The notes beneath the pieces were generated by a model that did not search any database, was not told the DNA's origin, and worked only from the letters and a program-made list of their open reading frames with translations. The position numbers were made by a program, and so were the translations under genes. From Campylobacteraceae bacterium (GTDB lineage Bacteria > Campylobacterota > Campylobacteria > Campylobacterales > Sulfurovaceae), in contig JALSOO010000247.1 of the NCBI GenBank assembly GCA_026986355.1, forward strand, positions 1 through 16,445: a stretch of 16,445 bases of DNA, in the 5' to 3' direction. This document shows, piece by piece, positions 6,979 to 13,769 of this stretch (positions are counted from its first letter, which is position 1; each line of letters opens with the position of its first letter).

Positions 6979-7163
6979 TGGCTAAGAAATCAATGATAGC
7001 AAAACAGCAAAAACCTGCTAAGTTTAGTACCCAAGCATATACAAGATGTAATATTTGTGGAAGACCTCACTCTGTTTATAAAGATTTTGGTCTTTGTAGA
7101 ATTTGTTTAAGAAAAATGGCAAACGAGGGTTTAATCCCTGGTATGAAAAAATCAAGCTGGTAA
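6978..7163 (+). CDS. rpsN: 30S ribosomal protein S14, zinc-binding type (type Z)
   Basis: The protein is 61 aa, the short zinc-ribbon form of S14. Cysteines C24, C27, C40 and C43, arranged as CNIC and CRIC, form the zinc site. The C-terminal RKMANEGLIPGMKKSSW tail is typical. It binds the 30S head. Organisms that live with zinc scarcity sometimes carry a second zinc-free paralogue; none is visible here. The ATG overlaps the rplE stop (TAATG). The longer, cysteine-free S14 of E. coli is clearly a different form. Confidence 0.97.
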   Translation: MAKKSMIAKQQKPAKFSTQAYTRCNICGRPHSVYKDFGLCRICLRKMANEGLIPGMKKSSW

Positions 7164-7176
7164 GGAGAAGTAAAAG

Positions 7177-7572
7177 ATGATGACAGATATAATTGCAGAC
7201 TCTCTTACTCGAATAAGAAATGCTGCACAAAGAAGATTAGACGTAACAACACTTCTTCACTCAAAAACAATTGAGGCTACAGTTTCTATTTTAGTAGACA
7301 AGGGTTACCTTGAGAGTTTTAAAGTAAAAGAGAATGGTGCAAAGAAAACAATTAAAGTTGTACTTAAATATGATGAAAATGGTCATAGTGTAATCAATGA
7401 AATTAAGAAAATTTCTAAGCCAGGTAGACGTGTTTACCAAAGTGCATCAGAAGTTAGAAGTTTTAAAAATGGTTACGGAACACTAGTAGTATCTACCAAC
7501 AGAGGCGTGATTGCAAATGATGAAGCATTCAAGCAAAAAGTTGGTGGCGAAGTAATCTGTAGTATTTGGTAA
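7177..7572 (+). CDS. rpsH: 30S ribosomal protein S8
   Basis: The protein is 131 aa, a primary 16S rRNA-binding protein. In E. coli it is also the translational repressor of the spc operon, which cannot be verified here. It begins MMTDIIADSLTRIRNA and ends with the highly conserved KNGYGTLVVSTNRGVI and GGEVICSIW. Of the two tandem ATGs, 7177 is favoured: AGGAG (7163-7167) is 9 nt away against 12 nt for 7180. This SD overlaps the rpsN stop. Confidence 0.97.
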   Translation: MMTDIIADSLTRIRNAAQRRLDVTTLLHSKTIEATVSILVDKGYLESFKVKENGAKKTIKVVLKYDENGHSVINEIKKISKPGRRVYQSASEVRSFKNGYGTLVVSTNRGVIANDEAFKQKVGGEVICSIW

Positions 7573-7581
7573 GGAGTAGAT

Positions 7582-8115
7582 ATGTCAAGAATTGGGAAAA
7601 AACCAGTAACTGTTGCTAACGGTATTGATGTATCAGTCGATGGTACTGCTATAGTTGCAAAAAAAGGTAAATTAGAAAAAAAACTTGAGACTCATGGGCG
7701 AGTAGGAATCTCTATTGATGGTTCTGAAGTTACTTTTTCAAGAGTTGGAGAGTCTAAAGAGAGTTCAGCTTTTTGGGGAACATACAGAGCACTGTTTGCG
7801 AATATTATTGAAGGTCTTGATAAAGGATTTGAAAAATCTCTTGAGATTAATGGTGTTGGTTATAGAGCAGCTGTTCAAGGTAAAGTTCTTAACTTACAAT
7901 TAGGATTTTCACATCCAATTGAGTATGCTATTCCAGAAGGATTAGAAGTTACTGTTACCAAAAATATTATTACACTTAAGGGTTCTGACAAACAAGTTAT
8001 TGGACAAGCTGCAGCTGAAATTAGAAGCTTTAGACCACCAGAACCATACAAAGGTAAGGGTGTTAAGTATACTGATGAAGTTATTATCAGAAAAGCTGGA
8101 AAATCAGCTAAATAG
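7582..8115 (+). CDS. rplF: 50S ribosomal protein L6
   Basis: The protein is 177 aa, built of two tandem L6 repeats as usual. It opens MSRIGKKPVTVANGIDVSV, has the LEINGVGYRAAVQGK junction between the repeats, and closes with the strongly conserved RSFRPPEPYKGKGVKYTDE stretch. L6 sits near the sarcin-ricin loop and the GTPase factor site. A GGAG SD is correctly spaced before the ATG, in the short 9-nt gap after rpsH. Complete and ordinary. Confidence 0.98.
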   Translation: MSRIGKKPVTVANGIDVSVDGTAIVAKKGKLEKKLETHGRVGISIDGSEVTFSRVGESKESSAFWGTYRALFANIIEGLDKGFEKSLEINGVGYRAAVQGKVLNLQLGFSHPIEYAIPEGLEVTVTKNIITLKGSDKQVIGQAAAEIRSFRPPEPYKGKGVKYTDEVIIRKAGKSAK

Positions 8116-8127
8116 TAGGAGTCTAGT

Positions 8128-8484
8128 ATGTTAAAAAGTATTCAAAAAAGAAAAAATAAACTTCGTACTCAACGTAAAAGAAGAGTAAGAGGTAAAATTT
8201 CAGGAACAGTTGAGCTTCCAAGAGTATCTGTGTTCAAATCAAACAGACACTTTTATGCACAAGCAATTGATGATATTGCTGGTGTAACACTAGCTTCTGC
8301 TGATGGTAAAAAAATGGGTCTAAAAGCCAATCAAGAAGATGCTAAAAAAGTAGCTGTTGCAATGGCAGATGCTCTTAAAGCTAAAAACATCGAAACTATT
8401 GTTTTCGATAGAAACGGTTACCTCTATCATGGTGTTGTTGCTTCATTTGCAGACGCTCTTAGAGAATCTGGAATTAAGTTTTAA
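8128..8484 (+). CDS. rplR: 50S ribosomal protein L18
   Basis: The protein is 118 aa, with a basic N-terminal tail (KSIQKRKNKLRTQRKRRVRGK), the PRVSVFKSNRHFYAQAIDD core and the terminal FDRNGYLYHGVVASFADALRE typical of bacterial L18. It carries 5S rRNA into the large subunit together with L5. The SD (AGGAG, just after the rplF stop) lies 7 nt before the ATG. Complete. Confidence 0.97.
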   Translation: MLKSIQKRKNKLRTQRKRRVRGKISGTVELPRVSVFKSNRHFYAQAIDDIAGVTLASADGKKMGLKANQEDAKKVAVAMADALKAKNIETIVFDRNGYLYHGVVASFADALRESGIKF

Positions 8485-8493
8485 GGAGAGTAG

Positions 8494-8943
8494 ATGTTAA
8501 CAGAAAATATTGATAGAGAAAAGTTTGAAGAGAAAATTGTAAACATCGGTCGTGTTACCAAAGTTGTAAAGGGTGGTAGACGTTTTAGATTTACTGCACT
8601 TGTAGTAATTGGTGATAAAAATGGTACAATTGGTTATGGTACTGGTAAAGCAAAAGAGGTTCCTGATGCTATTAAAAAAGCAGTTGATGATGCATTTAAA
8701 AGTCTTGTAAAAATCAATGTTAAGGGTACTACTATTGCTCATGATATTCAGCAAAAAACAGGAGCTAGTCGTATTATCCTAAGACCAGCATCTGAAGGTA
8801 CAGGAACAATTGCAGGTGGTGCAATGAGACCAGTACTTGAACTTGCAGGTATTCAAGATGTTATTGCTAAATCATTGGGTTCAAATAACCCAAATAACCT
8901 TGTAAGAGCAACAATTGATGCTCTTGTAAAGATTAAAAAGTAA
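8494..8943 (+). CDS. rpsE: 30S ribosomal protein S5
   Basis: The protein is 149 aa. The N-terminal double-stranded-RNA-binding fold includes VTKVVKGGRRFRFTALVVIG and GYGTGKAKEVPDAI. The C-terminal domain carries ILRPASEGTGTIAGG and RPVLELAGI. S5 shapes decoding accuracy and the mRNA entry helicase site. The GGAG SD overlaps the rplR stop region. In most bacteria outside this phylum rpmD (L30) would follow; here rplO follows directly after 10 nt, consistent with the known lack of L30 in Campylobacterota. Confidence 0.98.
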   Translation: MLTENIDREKFEEKIVNIGRVTKVVKGGRRFRFTALVVIGDKNGTIGYGTGKAKEVPDAIKKAVDDAFKSLVKINVKGTTIAHDIQQKTGASRIILRPASEGTGTIAGGAMRPVLELAGIQDVIAKSLGSNNPNNLVRATIDALVKIKK

Positions 8944-8953
8944 GGGAGTAGAT

Positions 8954-9352
8954 ATGGGTTTACATAATTTACAACCAGCACCAGGTTCAACACGTAATAG
9001 AAAACGTGTTGGTCGTGGTCAAGGTTCAGGAAATGGTAAGACAGCTGGACGTGGTAACAAAGGTCAGAAGTCAAGAACAGGTTACTCTGAAAAAAGAGGT
9101 TTTGAGGGTGGTCAAATGCCACTTTACAGAAGATTACCAAAGATTGGTTTCTCTTCAAGAGTACTCAAACCACACTCAATTAACGTTGATAAAAACAGAG
9201 CCATTGCAGAGCTTGATGAAATCACTATGGAGACAATCGCGTCTGTATATAGACTTCAAAAATCTGTAACAAAAGTAAAACTTATTGGTACAAGTGCTAA
9301 AGATTTAGTAGCTAAAATTAAAGATGAAGCTGTTACAACGAGTGGTAAATAA
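8954..9352 (+). CDS. rplO: 50S ribosomal protein L15
   Basis: The protein is 132 aa. It has the long Gly/Arg/Lys-rich N-terminal extension that penetrates rRNA (VGRGQGSGNGKTAGRGNKGQ), then the FEGGQMPLYRRLPKIGF signature and a shorter-than-E. coli C-terminal globular part ending in KDEAVTTSGK. L15 is a late assembly protein of the 50S. GGGAG upstream is its SD. It is only 2 nt from secY. Confidence 0.97.
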   Translation: MGLHNLQPAPGSTRNRKRVGRGQGSGNGKTAGRGNKGQKSRTGYSEKRGFEGGQMPLYRRLPKIGFSSRVLKPHSINVDKNRAIAELDEITMETIASVYRLQKSVTKVKLIGTSAKDLVAKIKDEAVTTSGK

Positions 9353-9354
9353 CC

Positions 9355-10599
9355 ATGAGTAATGCTTTAACTCAAAAGATACTGATTACTTTTGGATTTC
9401 TATTTGCTTATAGAGTTTTAGCATACGTACCAGTTCCTGGCGTAGACACTGCTGTAATTGCCTCTCTTTTTGATGGTAAAGCAGGTATGGGGAACATGAT
9501 GAACATGTTCTCTGGTGGTGCAATTCAACGATTCTCTATTATCTCACTAGGTATTATGCCTTACATTACAGCTTCTATTGTAATGGAACTTCTTGCTGCA
9601 ACTTTCCCTGCTATTGGTCAAATGAAAAAAGAGCGTGATGGAATGCAAAAATATATGCAGATTATTCGTTATGCAACTATTTTTATTACTATTGTACAAG
9701 GTTTTGGTGTCTCAATGGGACTTCAAGCTATGAATGGAGCAGTATTAATCGACCCTGTAACCTTTACTATTCTAACAACAACTTCTATGTTAGCAGGTAC
9801 AATGTTATTGATGTGGATTGGAGAGCGTATCACTCAAAGTGGTATAGGTAATGGTATATCACTAATTATCTTTGCTGGTATTGTTTCTGGTATTCCTGCA
9901 GCTATATCCAATACAATGACCTCTGTAAATACAGGAGAGCTTTCGTTCTTGGCAGTTATTGCTATGTTGGTTATAATTATGGCAACTATTTTTGCTATTA
10001 TCTATGTAGAATTGGGAGAGAGACGTGTTCCTATCTCTTACTCAAGAAAAACAATAATGCAAAATCAAGATAAAAGAGTAATGAACTATATTCCAATCAA
10101 AGTAAACCTTTCAGGGGTTATTCCTCCAATTTTTGCTTCGGCTGTTTTAATGTTTCCTCTTACCATGTTAGGAAGTAGCTCAAATGAGTATGCTTTGATG
10201 GTAGCAGATGCACTTAAACCAGGTGGAATACTATTTACTACGGTAACATTTATATTGATTATCTTTTTTGCATTTTTCTATGCGTCTATTGTATTTAATG
10301 CAAAAGATATTGCAGACAATCTAAAACGGCAGGGTGGATTTATCCCAGGTGTTCGACCAGGTGCACATACCAAAGAGTTTATCAATACAGTTGCTAGTAA
10401 CTTGACAGGTGCAGGTGCATTCTATTTGGCACTTATATCTACCTTACCATTTTTGTTGATTAACTCAATTGGAGCAGCCTTCTACTTTGGTGGTGTTGCT
10501 GTTCTTATTATTGTTCAAGTTGCTCTTGATACAATGAGAAAAATTGAAGCACAAATTTACATGAACAAATATGAAACTTTAGGTGCAGTAGGTTTATAA
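9355..10599 (+). CDS. secY: Protein translocase channel subunit SecY
   Basis: The protein is 414 aa with ten predicted membrane helices, the inner-membrane pore of the Sec system. Visible landmarks: the VPVPGVDT segment after TM1 (residues 25-32), the MPYITASIVMELL signature near residues 68-80, the QSGIGNGISLIIFAGI signature near 161-176, the C4 loop GERRVPISYS (221-230), and the C5 loop RQGGFIPGVRPG (325-336), which contacts SecA and the ribosome. It is about 30 residues shorter than E. coli SecY, mainly at the termini. No good SD precedes the ATG, which lies 2 nt after rplO, so translation is probably coupled to rplO. Its stop overlaps the map start. Confidence 0.98.
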   Translation: MSNALTQKILITFGFLFAYRVLAYVPVPGVDTAVIASLFDGKAGMGNMMNMFSGGAIQRFSIISLGIMPYITASIVMELLAATFPAIGQMKKERDGMQKYMQIIRYATIFITIVQGFGVSMGLQAMNGAVLIDPVTFTILTTTSMLAGTMLLMWIGERITQSGIGNGISLIIFAGIVSGIPAAISNTMTSVNTGELSFLAVIAMLVIIMATIFAIIYVELGERRVPISYSRKTIMQNQDKRVMNYIPIKVNLSGVIPPIFASAVLMFPLTMLGSSSNEYALMVADALKPGGILFTTVTFILIIFFAFFYASIVFNAKDIADNLKRQGGFIPGVRPGAHTKEFINTVASNLTGAGAFYLALISTLPFLLINSIGAAFYFGGVAVLIIVQVALDTMRKIEAQIYMNKYETLGAVGL

Positions 10600-11354
10600 T
10601 GGCTATTGCACTTCGTAAACCCAATGAGTTGACCAAGCTAAAATTAGCTGGGTCAATTGTTGGTAAAACATTAAAATATCTCCGTGAAAATATTACTGTA
10701 GGAATGAGTTTAAAAGAGATAGATGCTATGGGTGAAGCGTTTATTCGTGAGCATGGTGCAGAACCCTCTTTTAAAGGTCTATATGGCTTTCCTGCTTCTG
10801 TTTGTACCTCACTTAATGAAGTATGTATACATGGTATCCCCACAACATATAAAGTTCAAGAGGGCGATATTCTAGGTCTCGATTTAGGTACTAAAATAGA
10901 TGGTTATTTTGGAGATGCAGCGATAACAATGCCTATTGGTAAAATATCTAAAGAGGATGAAGAGCTTATAGCTTGTTCCAAAGATGCACTCTATCATGCG
11001 ATAGAAAATATCAAAGTTGGAATGAGATTCAAAGAGTTGTCTCATGTTTTAGAAACCTTTATTCTTGGACGTGGATTTATCCCTTTACGAGATTTTTGTG
11101 GTCATGGAATAGGTAAAAAACCTCATGAAGAACCCAATATCCCAAACTATGTTGATGGAAAAGTAAAGCAAGGTCCAAAGATTAAAAATGGTATGGTATT
11201 TTGTTTAGAACCGATGATTTGTCAAAAGAGTGATGAACCTGTTGTCTTAGAAGATAGATGGTCTGTTGTATCTAAAGATGGTCTACGTTCATCACACTAT
11301 GAACATACCGTAGCTATAATTGATGGCAAAGCAGTAATTTTAACAGATGCTTAA
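10599..11354 (+). CDS. map: Methionine aminopeptidase, type I
   Basis: The protein is 251 aa, the size of E. coli MetAP-I. It removes the N-terminal methionine from nascent chains in the cytoplasm using two divalent metals. All five metal ligands are visible: D95 (GLDLGT), D106 (FGDAAIT), H169 (CGHGIG), E204 (CLEPM) and E235 (HYEHTV). Substrate-site histidines H78 and H176 are also present. It belongs to the short type without an N-terminal zinc-finger extension. The ATG overlaps the secY stop (TAATG), with an AGG-containing SD a few bases upstream. Placement after secY is common in bacteria. Confidence 0.98.
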   Translation: MAIALRKPNELTKLKLAGSIVGKTLKYLRENITVGMSLKEIDAMGEAFIREHGAEPSFKGLYGFPASVCTSLNEVCIHGIPTTYKVQEGDILGLDLGTKIDGYFGDAAITMPIGKISKEDEELIACSKDALYHAIENIKVGMRFKELSHVLETFILGRGFIPLRDFCGHGIGKKPHEEPNIPNYVDGKVKQGPKIKNGMVFCLEPMICQKSDEPVVLEDRWSVVSKDGLRSSHYEHTVAIIDGKAVILTDA

Positions 11355-11388
11355 CAGCAAAACAGTACTAATTTCAAAGGAGAAATAG

Positions 11389-11607
11389 ATGGCTAAAGAT
11401 GATGTAATAGAGATAGATGGTAAAGTGATAGAAGCACTACCAAATGCAACATTTAGAGTTGAGTTAGAGAATAAACATGTGATTTTATGTCATATCGCAG
11501 GAAAGATGAGAATGCACTACATCAAAATCTTACCAGGTGATAGAGTAAAAGTTGAATTAACACCATATAGCCTTGATAAAGGTCGAATTACATTTAGGTA
11601 TAAATAG
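11389..11607 (+). CDS. infA: Translation initiation factor IF-1
   Basis: The protein is 72 aa, a single S1-type OB fold that occupies the 30S A site during initiation. Typical segments are IEIDGKVIEALPNATFRVEL, GHKVLCHIAGK-like HVILCHIAGKMRMHYI, and ILPGDRVKVELTPYSLDKGR. A strong AAAGGAG SD lies 7-8 nt before the ATG, in the largest gap within the operon (34 nt after map). No separate promoter was recognised in that gap. It is the last recognised gene of the ribosomal run; rpmJ and rpsM do not follow. Confidence 0.98.
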   Translation: MAKDDVIEIDGKVIEALPNATFRVELENKHVILCHIAGKMRMHYIKILPGDRVKVELTPYSLDKGRITFRYK

Positions 11608-11608
11608 A

Positions 11609-11818
11609 GTGACTATTTGGAAATATACCGAAGAGAAGCCTAAACATCTTTTAGTGAAACTCTACAAAGAGAACCATGGAGAAGGTGATTTTTTAGGTGA
11701 CTTAGATGATGATATTATCAAAAAAATAATTTTGGAGATAAAGCCTGATATAGATATTAATCAGGCTTTTGGAACACTTAGTTATTTTGGAATGTTGCCT
11801 ATTTTGGTAATTAAATAG
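11609..11818 (+). CDS. Small protein of unknown function downstream of infA
   Basis: I do not recognise this gene. Read from GTG 11609, one base after the infA stop, it encodes 69 aa beginning MTIWKYTEEKPKH. A longer reading from TTG 11573 would overlap infA by 35 nt and is less likely. The protein is soluble-looking with no signal peptide. It has a central acidic stretch (EGDFLGDLDDD), then a helix-like KKIILEIKPDID, and a short hydrophobic C-terminal end (LSYFGMLPILVIK). The SD is poor (AGG at 11594-11596), so translation may depend on coupling to infA. It lies between infA and a probable terminator, so it should be co-transcribed with the ribosomal operon. That it is a real gene is likely but not certain. 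Confidence 0.6.
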   Translation: MTIWKYTEEKPKHLLVKLYKENHGEGDFLGDLDDDIIKKIILEIKPDIDINQAFGTLSYFGMLPILVIK

Positions 11819-11849
11819 TTTACCGCTCTATATATACTTTCTTACATTT

Positions 11850-11872
11850 TGGAGAACTCTCTCTCCATTTTT
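11850..11872 (+). terminator. Probable rho-independent terminator of the ribosomal operon
   Basis: TGGAGA (11850-11855) pairs with TCTCCA (11862-11867) around a 6-nt loop, followed at once by TTTTT (11868-11872) and more T-rich sequence. The 6-bp stem is modest, but the position, 32 nt after the last operon gene and before the AT-rich promoter region, fits. Confidence 0.55.
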
Positions 11873-11908
11873 ATCTTCTTTAAAATATATTATAATAATA
11901 AATTATTT

Positions 11909-11924
11909 ATAGATATAAATCTAT
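11909..11924. repeat. Inverted repeat ATAGAT-N4-ATCTAT upstream of the RND genes
   Basis: Perfect 6-nt arms (11909-11914 and 11919-11924) flank ATAA. It has the size and symmetry of an operator half-site pair. It lies about 110-120 nt before the candidate RND -10 box, which is distant for a repressor site. The same motif recurs at 11954-11984. Confidence 0.4.
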
Positions 11925-11953
11925 TGTCTAAAAGGGTAAAATTTACTCTTATA

Positions 11954-11984
11954 AATCTATAATTATATAATAATAATATAGATT
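11954..11984. repeat. Inverted repeat AATCTATA-N15-TATAGATT upstream of the RND genes
   Basis: Perfect 8-nt arms (11954-11961 and 11977-11984) are separated by 15 nt of pure A/T. The arms contain the same AATCTAT word as the inverted repeat at 11909-11924. It could be a regulator site or a weak AT hairpin. The surrounding DNA is almost all A/T, which raises the chance of coincidence. Confidence 0.4.
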
Positions 11985-12005
11985 ATCTTTTGTGCAAGTA
12001 TTTTT

Positions 12006-12040
12006 TTGTTATCCTTAAAAATAAATTATGATTATTATAT
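12006..12040 (+). promoter_or_regulatory. Candidate promoter of the split RND operon
   Basis: TATGAT at 12027-12032 would put the transcript start near 12039 and keep the SD (GAGGAG, 12048-12053) inside the RNA. A T-run with TTGTTA (12006-12011) lies 15 nt upstream. The better-looking TATAAT at 12040-12045 is too close to the SD to be useful. No gene is seen from 11873 to 12059. Confidence 0.35.
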
Positions 12041-12059
12041 ATAATAAGAGGAGTACATA

Positions 12060-13769
12060 TTGAGTGTATACAAAGATGGACACTATGTTATAACCGATAT
12101 AGCAGGAAAATTGGGAAAGGCTTTTATACAAAATCCTTTAACTGCTGTATTGGGTATTGTTATTTTAATGTTGGGGTGGATTTCTTTGACTACTATGCCA
12201 AGAGAGGAAGACCCACAAATTGCAATTTCAGGTGGTGGGATTATTGTAGCTATGCCAGGTGCAACACCCAATCAAATTGAAAAAGTTATATCAATTCCAC
12301 TGGAGAAAAAACTTAGAGAAGTTAAGGGTGTTGAGCATATCTATAGTACCTCAATGGAGAATGTTGGTATTATTAATATCATGTATTACATTGGAGAGAA
12401 TAGAGAAGAGTCAAATCTAAAGCTTTATGATAAAGTGATGCAAAATATGGACAAGATGCCTCATGGAGTTATGCCTCCTATGGTTAAGCCATTTGATATT
12501 GACATTGATGTACCTATCGTAACGATTGCTTTTTATCAAAATGCTGATTCCAATATCTCTCTTTTGGACTTTACACATAAAATACGTGCATTAGATACAG
12601 AGATAAATGGTATTGAGAATGTAGCAAAAACGAAACTCTATGGAGCACATATAGAGCAGTATACAGTAAAAGTTAATGTTGATAAGATAACAGGTTATCA
12701 TGTATCTATGGGACAAGTGATGATGGCAATCAAAAAGTTCTCTAAAAATGCTCCAAGCATCAAAGGTAAAACTAATGGAGATAAGATTATTCGATTTAGT
12801 GTCGTTAATGCTATTAATAGTGTCAAAGATTTAGAAAATGTTATGGTCTCTAGGTATCGAGACAACCCTCTCTATCTCAAAGATATTGCTAATGTTACAA
12901 GAGGTATAGATGAACAAAATTTTCAAAATGTAGATTTTAGATACAGACCAAATAGTGATACCTCTAAAAAATTAACAGATAATAGAAGACAGATAACTCT
13001 TGCCATCTCTAAACTAGCAGGAACAAATGCTGTATTTATAGCTGAAGATATACTCTCTTTTGTTAAAGAGCATGAAGCAGAGTTCAAAAAATTAGGAATA
13101 GGGTATAAAGTAACAAGAAACTATGGAGAGAGAGCCAATCATGCTGTCAATGAACTGATGGAGCATCTCTTAATTACTATTGTCATTATTGCTATAATGT
13201 TGGTTTTTGCTTTAGGTTGGAGAGAGTCGATTATTGTAACCTTCTCTGTACCTGCTATTTTGGCTATTACTCTTTTTATTGCTTATGTCACAGGTCAAAC
13301 CATGAATAGAATTACACTATTTGCATTTTTATTATCTCTAGGATTATTAGTTGATGCAGCTATTATTGTGATTGAAAATATCCATAGACATCTCCATGAT
13401 GAGGAGAATATAAATAAAGATATGGAAGATATACTTATAGAAGCAACCGATGAGGTAGGAGCACCTACAAATATAGCAACATTAGCCATTATATTGACAA
13501 TGGTGCCAATGGCATTTGTAGGTGGTATGATGGGGGCATTTATGAAACCTATTCCTTATAATGTTCCTGTGGCTCTTTTATCTTCACTATTTGTTGCTTA
13601 TATCTTTACACCTTATCTTAGTCTAAAACTTCTAAACAAACCTAAACATGATGAAACCTATGATGAAGAGATGAATCCCTATGGAATTTGTGAAATTTGT
13701 CAAGGATTACATCATACCCATGAACACGAAGAGAAACATACCGATATAGATAACAAAGGGGATAAATAG
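12060..13769 (+). CDS. RND efflux permease, N-terminal half (split gene)
   Basis: The protein is 569 aa from TTG 12060, which has GAGGAG (12048-12053) 6 nt upstream. It forms the first half of an RND (AcrB/CusA superfamily) proton-driven inner-membrane pump. TM1 lies at about 27-45, ending in the family TTMPREEDPQI motif. Periplasmic porter segments run from about 46 to 365. TM2-TM6 lie between about 369 and 525. The TM4 proton-relay motif reads GLLVDAAIIVIEN: D432 is kept, but the second Asp of AcrB-type pumps is Ala433, as in CusA. After TM6 comes a cytoplasmic tail with C544xxC547 and a His cluster (H551, H552, H554, H556, H560). The ORF ends in TAG and the second half follows without any gap in the same frame. 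No adaptor or TolC gene is in view. The substrate is unknown; a metal is possible but unproven. Confidence 0.9.
   Translation: MSVYKDGHYVITDIAGKLGKAFIQNPLTAVLGIVILMLGWISLTTMPREEDPQIAISGGGIIVAMPGATPNQIEKVISIPLEKKLREVKGVEHIYSTSMENVGIINIMYYIGENREESNLKLYDKVMQNMDKMPHGVMPPMVKPFDIDIDVPIVTIAFYQNADSNISLLDFTHKIRALDTEINGIENVAKTKLYGAHIEQYTVKVNVDKITGYHVSMGQVMMAIKKFSKNAPSIKGKTNGDKIIRFSVVNAINSVKDLENVMVSRYRDNPLYLKDIANVTRGIDEQNFQNVDFRYRPNSDTSKKLTDNRRQITLAISKLAGTNAVFIAEDILSFVKEHEAEFKKLGIGYKVTRNYGERANHAVNELMEHLLITIVIIAIMLVFALGWRESIIVTFSVPAILAITLFIAYVTGQTMNRITLFAFLLSLGLLVDAAIIVIENIHRHLHDEENINKDMEDILIEATDEVGAPTNIATLAIILTMVPMAFVGGMMGAFMKPIPYNVPVALLSSLFVAYIFTPYLSLKLLNKPKHDETYDEEMNPYGICEICQGLHHTHEHEEKHTDIDNKGDK

Noticed and set aside
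8944..8953. Missing rpmD (L30) between rpsE and rplO as an anomaly
   Set aside because: The absence of L30 is a known feature of Campylobacterota and needs no special explanation.
11573..11608. TTG 11573 as start of the small gene after infA
   Set aside because: It overlaps infA by 35 nt with no added conserved-looking residues; GTG 11609, just after the infA stop, fits the compact operon better.
12040..12045. Consensus TATAAT as the RND -10 box
   Set aside because: A start 6-7 nt downstream would fall inside or after the SD at 12048-12053, leaving no usable ribosome binding site.
13767..13769. TAG read as pyrrolysine or another recoded amino acid
   Set aside because: TAG ends several secure genes here (rpsJ, rplW, rpsS, rpsC, infA), and a proper SD-ATG follows, so restart is the simpler reading.
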